A DNA stretch of 64,000 bases, taken from Pseudomonas khavaziana (lineage in GTDB: Bacteria; Pseudomonadota; Gammaproteobacteria; Pseudomonadales; Pseudomonadaceae). A program made the translations under genes and the position numbers. This document shows positions 40,701-49,229 of the stretch, one piece after another. Under the pieces are notes generated by a model. That model was not told the origin of the DNA. It saw only the letters and a list, made by a program, of their open reading frames with translations, and did not search any database. The DNA lies in assembly GCF_019145205.1 (NCBI RefSeq), contig NZ_JAHSTT010000018.1, positions 1 to 64,000 of the forward strand, in the 5' to 3' direction. Position 1 is the stretch's first letter, and each line of letters starts with the position of its first letter.

Positions 40701-41633
40701 ATGAGCGACCTGGACCGATATCTCAACGCCGCCACCCGCGACAACACGCGCCGCAGCTATCGGGCGGCCATCGAGCATTTCGAAGTGACGTGGGGCGGGT
40801 TCCTGCCCGCCACCAGTGACAGCGTGGCGCGTTACCTTGTGGCGCACGCCGGCGTGCTGGCGGTGAACACTCTTAAGCTGCGGCTCTCGGCCCTGTCGCA
40901 ATGGCATGTCAGCCAAGGCTTTGCCGACCCGACCAAGGCGCCGGTGGTGCGCAAGGTGCTCAAGGGGATCCGTGCGGTGCACCCGGCGCGAGAAAGACAG
41001 GCCGAGCCTTTGCAGCTCAAGCACTTGGAACAGGTGGTAGCGTCCCTCGAAAGTGAGGCCAGGCAGGCCGCTGCGGATCAGGACATCCCTCGATTGCTAC
41101 GCGCCAAACGCGACACCGCGCTGATCCTGCTGGGGTTCTGGCGCGGCTTTCGCAGTGATGAGCTATGCCGGTTGAGTATCGAGCATGTCCAGGCAGTGCC
41201 CGGGGCCGGCATCAGCCTGTATCTGCCGCGCAGCAAAAGCGACCGGGACAACCTGGGTAAGACCTACCAGACCCCGGCGCTGCTGCGTTTGTGTCCGGTG
41301 CAGGCCTACAGCGAGTGGATCAGCGCGTCGGCCCTGGTGCGCGGCCCGGTCTTCCGCGGCATTGACCGCTGGGGCAACTTGGGCGAGGAGGGCTTGCACC
41401 CCAACAGTGTGATCCCCTTATTGCGCCAGGCCCTTGAGCGCGCAGGCATTCCGGCTGCGCAATACACCAGCCATTCCCTGCGCCGAGGCTTCGCTACCTG
41501 GGCGCATCGCAGTGGGTGGGATTTGAAGTCACTGATGAGTTACGTCGGTTGGAACGACATGAAATCCGCCATGCGCTATGTTGAAGCGACGCCGTTTCTT
41601 GGCATGACCCTGGCTACCCAACCGCTGTTGTGA
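40701..41633 (+). CDS. Tyrosine recombinase (TnpS-like)
   Basis: 310 residues. The N-terminal SAM-like domain has NTRRSYRAAIEHFEVTWGG. The catalytic domain has the first Arg in GFWRGFRSDELCRL, then HSLRRGFATWAHRSG (His-x-x-Arg) and the nucleophile Tyr in MKSAMRYVEA. Size and type fit TnpS of Tn4651-type cointegrate resolution, and it is divergent from a TnpT-like gene. ATG 40701 chosen; the upstream extension is not protein-like. No transposase or cargo is seen nearby (gor and ahpC flank). Confidence 0.85.
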   Translation: MSDLDRYLNAATRDNTRRSYRAAIEHFEVTWGGFLPATSDSVARYLVAHAGVLAVNTLKLRLSALSQWHVSQGFADPTKAPVVRKVLKGIRAVHPARERQAEPLQLKHLEQVVASLESEARQAAADQDIPRLLRAKRDTALILLGFWRGFRSDELCRLSIEHVQAVPGAGISLYLPRSKSDRDNLGKTYQTPALLRLCPVQAYSEWISASALVRGPVFRGIDRWGNLGEEGLHPNSVIPLLRQALERAGIPAAQYTSHSLRRGFATWAHRSGWDLKSLMSYVGWNDMKSAMRYVEATPFLGMTLATQPLL

Positions 41634-41660
41634 GATTTCTTCTATTAATACTGTTACCTG

Positions 41661-41697
41661 ATAGAGAAAGCCAATCGTCAACATCAGGTTTGCCAAT
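41661..41697 (+). promoter_or_regulatory. OxyR-binding-site candidate upstream of ahpC
   Basis: Four tetranucleotides ATAG, CAAT, ATCA and CAAT are each separated by exactly seven bases, the register of the OxyR motif (ATAG-N7-CTAT-N7-ATAG-N7-CTAT). TAGGAT at 41721 is a suitable -10. OxyR control of ahpC is established in related bacteria. Confidence 0.6.
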
Positions 41698-41769
41698 GAG
41701 CCATCGACCGAGAGAGCCGGTAGGATTCACCTCATCAACTTATTACTAACCCCTGACGGAGAGTCAACG

Positions 41770-42333
41770 ATGCCTATCATCAACAGCCAAGTAAAACCGT
41801 TTAAAGCTACCGCTTTCAAAAACGGCAGCTTCGTCGATGTGACCGACGCTGACCTGAAAGGCAAGTGGTCGGTGGTGTTCTTCTACCCAGCCGACTTCAC
41901 CTTCGTCTGCCCAACCGAACTGGAAGACTTGGCTGACAACTACGCCGAATTCCAGAAACTGGGCGTCGAGATCTACAGCGTTTCCACCGACACCCACTTT
42001 GCCCACGCTGCCTGGCACAACACTTCGCCAGCCATCGGCAAGATCCAGTACACCATGATCGGCGACCCAACCCTGACCATCTCGCGCAACTTCGACGTGC
42101 TGATCGAAGAAGCCGGCCTGGCAGACCGCGGTACTTTCGTGATCAACCCAGAAGGTCAGATCAAGATCGTTGAACTGAACGACGGCGGTGTTGGCCGTGA
42201 CGCTTCCGAGCTGCTGCGCAAGATCAAGGCTGCTCAATACGTCGCTGCCCACCCAGGCGAAGTCTGCCCAGCCAAGTGGAAAGAAGGCGAGGCCACCCTG
42301 GCTCCGTCCCTGGACCTGGTCGGCAAGATCTAA
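41770..42333 (+). CDS. ahpC: Alkyl hydroperoxide reductase peroxiredoxin subunit
   Basis: 187 residues, 2-Cys peroxiredoxin. Peroxidatic Cys47 in FTFVCPTELEDL and resolving Cys166 in GEVCPAKW. It reduces H2O2 and organic peroxides with electrons from AhpF. Codon use looks like a highly expressed gene (GAC, AAC, CTG, GGC dominate). GGAGAG before the start. Followed by a terminator and ahpF. Confidence 0.98.
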   Translation: MPIINSQVKPFKATAFKNGSFVDVTDADLKGKWSVVFFYPADFTFVCPTELEDLADNYAEFQKLGVEIYSVSTDTHFAHAAWHNTSPAIGKIQYTMIGDPTLTISRNFDVLIEEAGLADRGTFVINPEGQIKIVELNDGGVGRDASELLRKIKAAQYVAAHPGEVCPAKWKEGEATLAPSLDLVGKI

Positions 42334-42394
42334 GTCTGTGAAGACGTATCAAGGGCGGGAATCCGCACTTAAGTAAGCTGCATCCGCCCTCAAA

Positions 42395-42427
42395 ACGCCC
42401 GGGCGAGATTCGCTCGGGCGTTTTTTT
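42395..42427 (+). terminator. Terminator between ahpC and ahpF
   Basis: ACGCCCGGGCGA and TCGCTCGGGCGT form a 12-bp stem with one G-U pair, followed by seven T. Readthrough would set the AhpC:AhpF ratio. Confidence 0.9.
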
Positions 42428-42463
42428 GTCCGCAATAAACCGAATGAACAGGAAATCGCCCGT

Positions 42464-44029
42464 ATGTTGGACGCCAATCTTAAAGCTCAGTTGAAGTCAT
42501 ACCTGGAACGGGTCACCCAGCCGATCGAGATCGTCGCCTCCCTCGATGACGGCGCGAAATCCCAGGAAATGCTTGCTCTTTTGCAGGACGTCATCAGCCT
42601 CACCACGCTGATTACCCTGAAAACCGATGGCAATGATGCGCGCAGGCCATCGTTCTCCATCAACCGCCCGGGTGCCGATATCAGCCTGCGCTTCGCCGGC
42701 ATCCCCATGGGCCATGAATTCACTTCGTTGGTGCTGGCCCTGCTGCAAGTCGGTGGCCACCCGTCGAAGGCCAGTGTCGAGGTGATTGAACAGATTCGCG
42801 CCCTCAAAGGCGAGTTCAGCTTCGAGACTTATTTCTCGCTGTCGTGCCAGAACTGCCCGGACGTGGTCCAGGCCTTGAACCTGATGGCCGTGCTGAACCC
42901 GAACATCCGCCACGTCGCCATCGACGGTGCGCTGTTCCAGGCCGAGGTCGACGAGCGCCAGATCATGGCGGTGCCGAGTGTCTACTTGAACGGGGTCAAC
43001 TTCGGCCAGGGCCGTATGGGGCTGGAAGAAATCCTTGCCAAGCTCGACACCAGCGGCATCGAAAAAGCCGCGGAAAAAATCAGCGCAAAAGACGCCTTTG
43101 ACGTACTCGTCGTCGGCGGTGGCCCGGCCGGTTCTTCGGCAGCCATCTATGCGGCGCGCAAAGGCATTCGTACCGGTGTCGCCGCCGAGCGTTTTGGTGG
43201 CCAGGTACTGGACACCATGTCCATTGAGAACTTTATCTCGGTACAGGAAACCGAAGGGCCGAAGCTGGCCAGCGCGTTGGAAGCGCATGTGCGCCAGTAC
43301 GACGTGGACATCATGAACTTGCAGCGTGCCAGTAGCCTGGTTCCGGCGAAAAATCCTGGTGAGTTGCACGAAATTCGCTTCGAAAGCGGCGCGACCCTCA
43401 AGTCCAAGACTGTGATCCTGGCCACTGGCGCCCGCTGGAGAGAGATGGGCGTTCCGGGCGAGCAGGAATACAAGGCCAAGGGCGTTTGCTTTTGCCCGCA
43501 CTGCGACGGCCCATTGTTCAAGGGCAAGCGCGTGGCGGTGATCGGCGGCGGTAACTCCGGCGTTGAGGCTGCCATTGACCTGGCCGGGATTGTCAGCCAT
43601 GTCACGCTGCTTGAGTTCGACAGCAAGTTGCGCGCTGATGCGGTATTGCAACGCAAGCTCTATAGCCTGCCGAACGTGGATGTGATTACCAGCGCGCTGA
43701 CCAGTGAAGTCAAGGGCGACGGCCAGAAAGTCACCGGCCTTGCCTACAAGGATCGCGACAGTGGCGAGTTCAAGACCCTCGACCTGGAAGGTATCTTTGT
43801 TCAGATCGGCCTGCTGCCCAACACCGATTGGCTCAAGGGCACTGTAGAACTGACCCCGCGCGGCGAGATTATCGTCGATGCCCGTGGCGAGACCTCATTG
43901 CCAGGCGTGTTTGCCGCCGGTGACGTCACTACCGTACCTTACAAGCAGATTGTGATCGCGGTGGGTGAGGGGGCCAAGGCTTCGTTGAGTGCCTTTGATC
44001 ACTTGATTCGTACGTCGGCTCCGGCATAA
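42464..44029 (+). CDS. ahpF: Alkyl hydroperoxide reductase flavoprotein subunit
   Basis: 521 residues. N-terminal thioredoxin-like domains with CxxC in SCQNCPDV, FAD loop VVGGGPAGSSAAIYAARKG, redox pair FCPHCDGP, NADH loop IGGGNSGVEAA and C-terminal FAD block GVFAAGDVTTVPYKQI. It transfers electrons from NADH to AhpC. Downstream of ahpC beyond a terminator. Confidence 0.98.
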   Translation: MLDANLKAQLKSYLERVTQPIEIVASLDDGAKSQEMLALLQDVISLTTLITLKTDGNDARRPSFSINRPGADISLRFAGIPMGHEFTSLVLALLQVGGHPSKASVEVIEQIRALKGEFSFETYFSLSCQNCPDVVQALNLMAVLNPNIRHVAIDGALFQAEVDERQIMAVPSVYLNGVNFGQGRMGLEEILAKLDTSGIEKAAEKISAKDAFDVLVVGGGPAGSSAAIYAARKGIRTGVAAERFGGQVLDTMSIENFISVQETEGPKLASALEAHVRQYDVDIMNLQRASSLVPAKNPGELHEIRFESGATLKSKTVILATGARWREMGVPGEQEYKAKGVCFCPHCDGPLFKGKRVAVIGGGNSGVEAAIDLAGIVSHVTLLEFDSKLRADAVLQRKLYSLPNVDVITSALTSEVKGDGQKVTGLAYKDRDSGEFKTLDLEGIFVQIGLLPNTDWLKGTVELTPRGEIIVDARGETSLPGVFAAGDVTTVPYKQIVIAVGEGAKASLSAFDHLIRTSAPA

Positions 44030-44043
44030 CCGAACCGTTGAAA

Positions 44044-44075
44044 AAAAAGCCCCACGATTGCTCGTGGGGCTTTTT
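44044..44075. terminator. Bidirectional terminator between ahpF and gloA
   Basis: AAAGCCCCACGA-TTGC-TCGTGGGGCTTT with T-run on the plus side and an A-run on the left, serving both convergent genes. Confidence 0.9.
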
Positions 44076-44094
44076 GTGTTCTGTCGGAGCAAGG

Positions 44095-44616
44095 TTACAT
44101 CGGCGCTGGCTGGATAATCTCGACCCAGTAGCCATCCGGGTCCTTGATGAAGGCGAGGCTCTTCATGCGGCCATCCGTCAGGCGCTTCTGGAAGTCGCAG
44201 CCCAGTGCTTCAAAACGCTCGCATGCCGCCACAATATCCGGCACCGAGATGCAGATATGGCCAAAGCCACGCGGGTCAGTATTGCCGTTGTGGTAAGCGA
44301 AGTCGGCGTCGTTTTCAGTGCCATGGTTGTGGGTCAGTTCCAGGATGCCCGGGATCGACTTCATCCACTGGGTGCGCTCGGCGGCGTCGGCCGGGATCTG
44401 GGCCTTGTCCACCAGGGCCAGGAAGTACAGGCTGAACTCGGCTTCCGGGAAGTCGCGTTTTTCAACCAGGGAAAACCCCAGTACACGGGTGTAGAAATCC
44501 AGTGACTGGGTGATGTCCTTGACCCGCAGCATGGTGTGGTTGAACACGAAGTTCGTCGTAGCGGTATCAGGCTGGGCGGTGACGCCCGGGAAAGTATTCA
44601 GATCGTGCAGGCTCAT
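44095..44616 (-). CDS. gloA: Lactoylglutathione lyase (glyoxalase I)
   Basis: 173 residues. Converts the methylglyoxal-glutathione adduct to lactoylglutathione. Metal ligands are in NHTMLRVKD, LELTHNHGTE, GFGHICISVPD and GYWVEII; the length fits the longer (zinc/eukaryote-like) class. ATG 44616 has GGAGGG upstream. Near gor, both dependent on glutathione. Confidence 0.93.
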   Translation of the reverse strand: MSLHDLNTFPGVTAQPDTATTNFVFNHTMLRVKDITQSLDFYTRVLGFSLVEKRDFPEAEFSLYFLALVDKAQIPADAAERTQWMKSIPGILELTHNHGTENDADFAYHNGNTDPRGFGHICISVPDIVAACERFEALGCDFQKRLTDGRMKSLAFIKDPDGYWVEIIQPAPM

Positions 44617-44792
44617 GGGCCCTCCGGAAAAATGGGGCAAAGCGGTCCCTTGGCTTGCGGCAGCCTCCGTGCAGCGGGACCATGATACGCAAGGCCTGCC
44701 CGCGGCGCCAAATGAAAAAGCGCACGCGGCCCTTGCGACCCGCACCGGCTGGGCCGCAAACTTTGCTGCTTGAACCTTGGGTGTTTTTTGCA

Positions 44793-45329
44793 ATGATCGA
44801 GTTTCGTAGATTGCTGTTGAGCGCTGTGTGTGGGTTGCTGTCCAGTCCGTTGGTTCTGGCCGCCGACCCGGAAGTTCACTGGCCCAGTGGCTGGCAGGTC
44901 GAGGAAGTCGTGCCTGACGGCGAAACACCCGCCAAGCCTCAAGCGGTGTCGCGCCAGCGTGCGATCAAGAATGATGAAAATGGCGCGACCCTGATGGTTA
45001 TGGAGTTGACTGGTACACCGATTGAAGCCGGACATAAAGTTAATCTTCCAGGCGTATTGCTGGAGATGCGCAAATCCATCCAGAAGGATTTTGCCCGAAG
45101 CGGTTATCAAAGCGTGTGCAGCAAGATGCATCCGAGCACATTAAGTCGTCTTGAAGCGCTCGAAACTACTTGTGTGATTACCGAGAATGGGCGGCACGTT
45201 CTGTCACAAACATTAGTCGCTGCAGTGGATGTCGATAGAGCCTATGTTTTTTCTTACGCCGGCCAGGTGAAAGCCTATGAGGCGAGCAAGGATGAAGTGA
45301 GTTCGGTGCGTAATAGCCTGAAGTTATGA
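44793..45329 (+). CDS. DUF4946-type secreted protein
   Basis: 178 residues. Signal peptide MIEFRRLLLSAVCGLLSSPLVLA; mature protein starts ADPEVHWPSGWQVEEV. Two Cys (SVCSKMHP, ETTCVITE) may form a disulfide. The order WP-GW, MELTG and LVAAVDVDRAYVFSYAG matches DUF4946 as I recall it. Periplasmic; function unknown. The start is ATG 44793; a longer frame lacks a signal peptide. Confidence 0.7.
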   Translation: MIEFRRLLLSAVCGLLSSPLVLAADPEVHWPSGWQVEEVVPDGETPAKPQAVSRQRAIKNDENGATLMVMELTGTPIEAGHKVNLPGVLLEMRKSIQKDFARSGYQSVCSKMHPSTLSRLEALETTCVITENGRHVLSQTLVAAVDVDRAYVFSYAGQVKAYEASKDEVSSVRNSLKL

Positions 45330-45393
45330 CCCGCCCAAGTTGAGCGAATGTGAACAATGTTGAGGGTTAGACAAGTTCGCTTTCGAACCCATA

Positions 45394-45420
45394 AAACAAA
45401 AGCCCCGCGTAAGCGGGGCT
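45394..45420 (-). terminator. mvaT terminator
   Basis: AGCCCCGC-GTAA-GCGGGGCT with TTTTGTTTT following on the minus strand; it may also work for the plus-strand gene. Confidence 0.85.
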
Positions 45421-45439
45421 CTGTTTTAGTGGCTGTTGA

Positions 45440-45805
45440 TCAGCCCCGAAGCCAGGAGTCTACAGTAGCGGCACCGTACTCTTCTTTCCAGGCTTTAAGG
45501 CCGCGGTGGTTGCCGCCTTTGGTCTCGATCAGTTCGCCGGTATGCGGGTTGTGGTAGACCTTGACGACCCGTGCACGCCGTTGTTTTGGCGCAGCGGCAA
45601 CTGATGTGCCGCCTTTGCGTGGGGTTGGGTCAAGAATGGCGATGACGTCGCGCAGGCTTTTGCCGTAGCTGTCCATCAGCTTCTTGAGCTTTTCTTCGAA
45701 TTCGATTTCTTTCTTCAGGCCTGCGTCGTTCTTCAAGGATTCCAGCTGCGCAAGCTGCTCTTGAAGGGCTTTTTCTGCTGCGCGAAATTCGGCGAGTCTG
45801 GACAA
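45440..45805 (-). CDS. mvaT: H-NS family xenogeneic silencer MvaT/MvaU
   Basis: 121 residues. N-terminal oligomerisation helices (SRLAEFRAAEKALQEQLAQLE), linker, and C-terminal DNA-binding domain with VKVYHNPHTGELIETKGGNHRGLKAWKEEYG. MvaT proteins silence AT-rich foreign DNA and repress fimbrial cup genes in P. aeruginosa. The only start that gives the family N-terminus is TTG at 45805, with GGAG nine bases upstream; a longer frame up to 45850 exists but is not MvaT-like. Whether it is MvaT or MvaU cannot be decided. Confidence 0.9.
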   Translation of the reverse strand: MSRLAEFRAAEKALQEQLAQLESLKNDAGLKKEIEFEEKLKKLMDSYGKSLRDVIAILDPTPRKGGTSVAAAPKQRRARVVKVYHNPHTGELIETKGGNHRGLKAWKEEYGAATVDSWLRG

Positions 45806-46002
45806 AATCTGTACTCCAATAGTGTAGTTGCTGATATCAACGGCAGACAAAGCAATCAGCCAGGAACGTTAAGATAACTCAACGGAAAACACCCTCTGCG
45901 AATTCTGCACAGGTAGGAAAAATTGTAGTAGTTAAATCATCTCGAGTAAATCATGTCTTTCGTCAAAAGAACAATCTTTCATCGACGCTGACGCGAGGCT
46001 AT

Positions 46003-47544
46003 TCAATGATTGCTCAACGAGTTAATGAACTCGTCACAGGGTAACGGCCGGCCGAACAGATAGCCTTGTAAGAAATCCACACCTTGGGCAACGAGGTATT
46101 CGCATTGTTGTGATGTTTCCACGCCCTCGGCAACAATCCCAAGGTCCAGCTTGCCGGACAGTTCTATGATGCTGTCCAGAATGTGCCCCGACAGCGCATC
46201 CGCACCGATCATGGCGACAAAACTTTGGTCAATCTTCAAGTAATCGACGTTGAAGTTGCGTAAGTAAGCCAAGCTGGAGTGGCCGGTTCCAAAGTCATCG
46301 ATCGCGATCAGCACACCCAACTGGTGCAGGGCATCGAACAATTGGCGGGTGATATCGGTGGGCTCGATCAGCTCGCGCTCGGTCAACTCCAGCACCAGGC
46401 TTACCTGGCCAGGGGGGAAGGCGGCCAGGAACTGCCGACAGTCCTCCACCAGCGCCAGGTCCTGGCAATGGCGTGCGGTGATGTTCACGCCAATATGGAA
46501 GCCTGGGCTGAAACGCGCGGCGTGGGGCGCCAGTTGCGCAGCGGTCTGGCGCAGCAGGGCGCGGGTCATCGGCACGATCAGGCCCGAGTCTTCGGCCAGC
46601 GGAATAAACAGGTCCGGCCGCACCAGGCCCTCTTTTGGATGTTTCCAGCGCATCAGCACTTCACAGCCTGCCCATTGACGCGTGTCTCCGCGTACCACTG
46701 GCTGGAAATACGGGATGAATTCGTTGGCATTCAACGCACGCTGCAATTCCTGGGTGGGGGCGGACGAGCGTTTTTGCAGCCAATGCGCAAGGATGCCCGC
46801 CAGTACACCGAAGAACACAACCAGGCTGAACAGTGCCGGATAGCGGGCCTGCATATAACGCCAGGTTTCCCCCTCGGGCATACCCGCCTCGACGCTGTAG
46901 TCATAACGCTCGGACGCCAGATGATGATGGGCCACGGCAAATTCCGGTACCACGCTGTCATGCACCTTGCCCTCGGCATCCAGCCAATGGGGGCCGACTT
47001 GCAAGACCAGATGGGCGTAACGGCTGATCAAGCGCAAGGCGTTGGTGAGGTGGTAGCTGTCAATCGAGGCAAACGCGCCCTGGTCGCCTTCCACCAGGCG
47101 ATAGACCAGCAGCGCAGTATCTGGCGTGACAGGGTTGCCGTTCATCAGCCACAGCCGGCCATTCACGTAGTCATTCGGGTTGACCGGCGACTGATGGTTG
47201 CCGCCGAACAGCGAACTGCAATAAATGTTTTTCTGCCAGGACACTGTGGTGGCGCGTACAAACGGACGGCGCGTCACCTGTTCGCGCAGCGCCAATTGTG
47301 CCTGGCTGTCACATGGCTTACCCGCCAAAGGCAACAAAGATTGGGCGGCGAGGGCGGTATTGTCGAGCATCAGGTCGAACTGGCGCACGGCTTCTTGAGC
47401 GGTTTGGGCCGTGCTTTGCTCAAGCGTGCGCTCGGCTTGCCAGTAAAGAATTACAACCCCCAGCAGAACGGGCAGCAGCCCGCAGAGCGTGCTGACGAAA
47501 TAGCGGGCGGCTCGGCTTCGTGGACCTTTGGCGGTCAGGGGCAT
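46003..47544 (-). CDS. CSS-motif EAL c-di-GMP phosphodiesterase
   Basis: 513 residues. TM1 at about 17-35, periplasmic CSS domain (Cys78 in KPCDSQ, Cys109-Ser-Ser in IYCSSLF), TM2 at about 235-255, and an EAL domain starting about residue 270. The EAL motif is EVL (Glu295 in CEVLMRW); DDFGTG, the glutamate strand LELTERE and VAEGVET are present, so activity is expected. The periplasmic CSS pair senses redox state (Dsb/thiol) in E. coli homologues. It is divergent from the second fimbrial operon and next to mvaT. ATG 47544 has only a weak ribosome site. Confidence 0.9.
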   Translation of the reverse strand: MPLTAKGPRSRAARYFVSTLCGLLPVLLGVVILYWQAERTLEQSTAQTAQEAVRQFDLMLDNTALAAQSLLPLAGKPCDSQAQLALREQVTRRPFVRATTVSWQKNIYCSSLFGGNHQSPVNPNDYVNGRLWLMNGNPVTPDTALLVYRLVEGDQGAFASIDSYHLTNALRLISRYAHLVLQVGPHWLDAEGKVHDSVVPEFAVAHHHLASERYDYSVEAGMPEGETWRYMQARYPALFSLVVFFGVLAGILAHWLQKRSSAPTQELQRALNANEFIPYFQPVVRGDTRQWAGCEVLMRWKHPKEGLVRPDLFIPLAEDSGLIVPMTRALLRQTAAQLAPHAARFSPGFHIGVNITARHCQDLALVEDCRQFLAAFPPGQVSLVLELTERELIEPTDITRQLFDALHQLGVLIAIDDFGTGHSSLAYLRNFNVDYLKIDQSFVAMIGADALSGHILDSIIELSGKLDLGIVAEGVETSQQCEYLVAQGVDFLQGYLFGRPLPCDEFINSLSNH

Positions 47545-47838
47545 AGAGGCAATCAATCGCAAAAAAGAGAGTGGGCTATGGCGATGATAGATGGCATTTC
47601 GCGACGCTGCTCGCTTGTTTGAAACCTGCTGACCTAGCCGTTCGGTCAGTTGTGGCGTGCACTTCGACTTGGCAACATAAACTTCGTTGCAAAACGTAAG
47701 AGACTCAGTAGCACTAACCCCTACAGCCTCTTTCACAGCCACTCAGCCCAATTTTGGCGGGACGGTCCCATCTCGCCCTTCGATTGTCGTGTCTTGGCTT
47801 GCAACACTTTTAATGACATTCACTAGGAAGTATCTGCA

Positions 47839-48399
47839 ATGAAAACTATCGCATTGGCCGTTGTATTTCTGGCGGTCACCGGCGTTGCCGCCCTGCCTGC
47901 TGTTGCCGCAGACGGCAAGATCACCTTGACCGGTGAAATCACCGGCACCACCTGCAGCATCAGCGGTGGCACGGGCTCGGCACCCGGCACCAGCCCGGAT
48001 TTTTCGGTGCCGCTCAACAAGGTCCAGGCCAGCGCGCTCAAGGCGCCAGGCCAGACGGCCGGGGCAAAACCCTATTACATTCATGTCGGTTCCTGCCCGA
48101 AGGATACGACTGTCGCTGTGATGTATGAGAGCAGCAGCCCCGCAATCAACCCGGCGACCGGCAACCTGGTCAACCAGGCACCGGCCAAGCCGGAACCTGC
48201 CACCTTCGTTGAAGTGCAACTGGTGGACGGCGTCACCCACCGGCCCATGGACCTGCGCCTGGGCCAGAACTCGAGCCCCGCGAAAGTCCCTGCAAGCGGC
48301 GAGGTGTCGCTGCCCTTTGCTGCCCAATACATTGCCACGGGCACTGCGACGCCAGGCCCGGTCAGTACGCAAGTGCTGTATTCGGTGACGTTCCCCTGA
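47839..48399 (+). CDS. Major fimbrial subunit (second operon)
   Basis: 186 residues. Signal MKTIALAVVFLAVTGVAALPAVA, mature ADGKITLTGEITGTTCSISGGTG with the first Cys and VGSCPKDTT the second, ending STQVLYSVTFP. First gene of a five-gene operon. It is unrelated in detail to the first operon's major pilin. Confidence 0.85.
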   Translation: MKTIALAVVFLAVTGVAALPAVAADGKITLTGEITGTTCSISGGTGSAPGTSPDFSVPLNKVQASALKAPGQTAGAKPYYIHVGSCPKDTTVAVMYESSSPAINPATGNLVNQAPAKPEPATFVEVQLVDGVTHRPMDLRLGQNSSPAKVPASGEVSLPFAAQYIATGTATPGPVSTQVLYSVTFP

Positions 48400-48444
48400 T
48401 CGAGGCCCGGTTGCCTGGCCGTACGCCAGGCAAGGACAGACCAA

Positions 48445-49227
48445 ATGCTTGCCCGGACATTGCTATTGACCCCCCTGCTGAGCGCACTGCTGATCAGTGT
48501 CGGGTTGCTGTCCGCCGCTCACGCCGGCGTAGTGATCGACGGCACGCGGCACATCTATCCGCAGCAGCGTCGGGAAATCACGCTGCGCCTGACCAATGAC
48601 GATCAGCGAGCGCCGCGCCTGGTGCAAGTGTGGCTGGACCAGGGCGACCCGGCGCAAGCCCCCTCCGACAGCGAGGTGCCGTTCAGCCTGTCGCCGCCAG
48701 TGTTCCGCATGGACGCAGGCAAAAGCCAGGTGGTGCGACTGGTCTATACCCAGGATCCGCTGCCGGCTGACCGCGAATCGTTGTTCTGGCTCAACGCCCT
48801 GGAGATACCGCCCAAGGTCAACGTCGCACCGGACAGTCCGCAAGAGGCCTCATCGAACCACCTGCAGTTCGCTTTTCGTATCCGCACCAAAGTGTTTTTC
48901 CGTCCGGCGCAATTGCCGGGCTCTGCGGACGAGGCGCCCACCCAATTAAGCTGGACCCTGCACCGGAGTGCCCAGGGACCGCTACTGGAAGTGCACAACC
49001 CATCGGCTTATCACGTGACCTTCAATGAGGTTGCCTTGGCCATGGGTTCGGGGCCGGGTGCCCGCCTGTTACCGGCGGGAGAGGGCATGGTGGCCCCCGG
49101 AGGCAGCTTGAAGCTGCCCGTCAGGGACGCCGTACAGGCAATACCCGCGGACGCCCAGGTGCATTTCAAATACATCAATGATTACGGCGCATTCTCCGTG
49201 CCGCAGCGTGCTCCCTTGAAGTTCTGA
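48445..49227 (+). CDS. Fimbrial chaperone 1 (second operon)
   Basis: 260 residues. Signal peptide ends near SAAHAG; VVIDGTRHIYPQQRREITLRLTND opens the first Ig domain; FWLNALEIPP is the chaperone signature. It serves subunits in the periplasm. It ends two bases before the usher start. Confidence 0.9.
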   Translation: MLARTLLLTPLLSALLISVGLLSAAHAGVVIDGTRHIYPQQRREITLRLTNDDQRAPRLVQVWLDQGDPAQAPSDSEVPFSLSPPVFRMDAGKSQVVRLVYTQDPLPADRESLFWLNALEIPPKVNVAPDSPQEASSNHLQFAFRIRTKVFFRPAQLPGSADEAPTQLSWTLHRSAQGPLLEVHNPSAYHVTFNEVALAMGSGPGARLLPAGEGMVAPGGSLKLPVRDAVQAIPADAQVHFKYINDYGAFSVPQRAPLKF

Positions 49228-49229
49228 TC

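Noticed and set aside
47759..47769. GGGAC-G-GTCCC dyad before the second fimbrial operon
   Set aside because: Only five-base arms, expected by chance in this composition.
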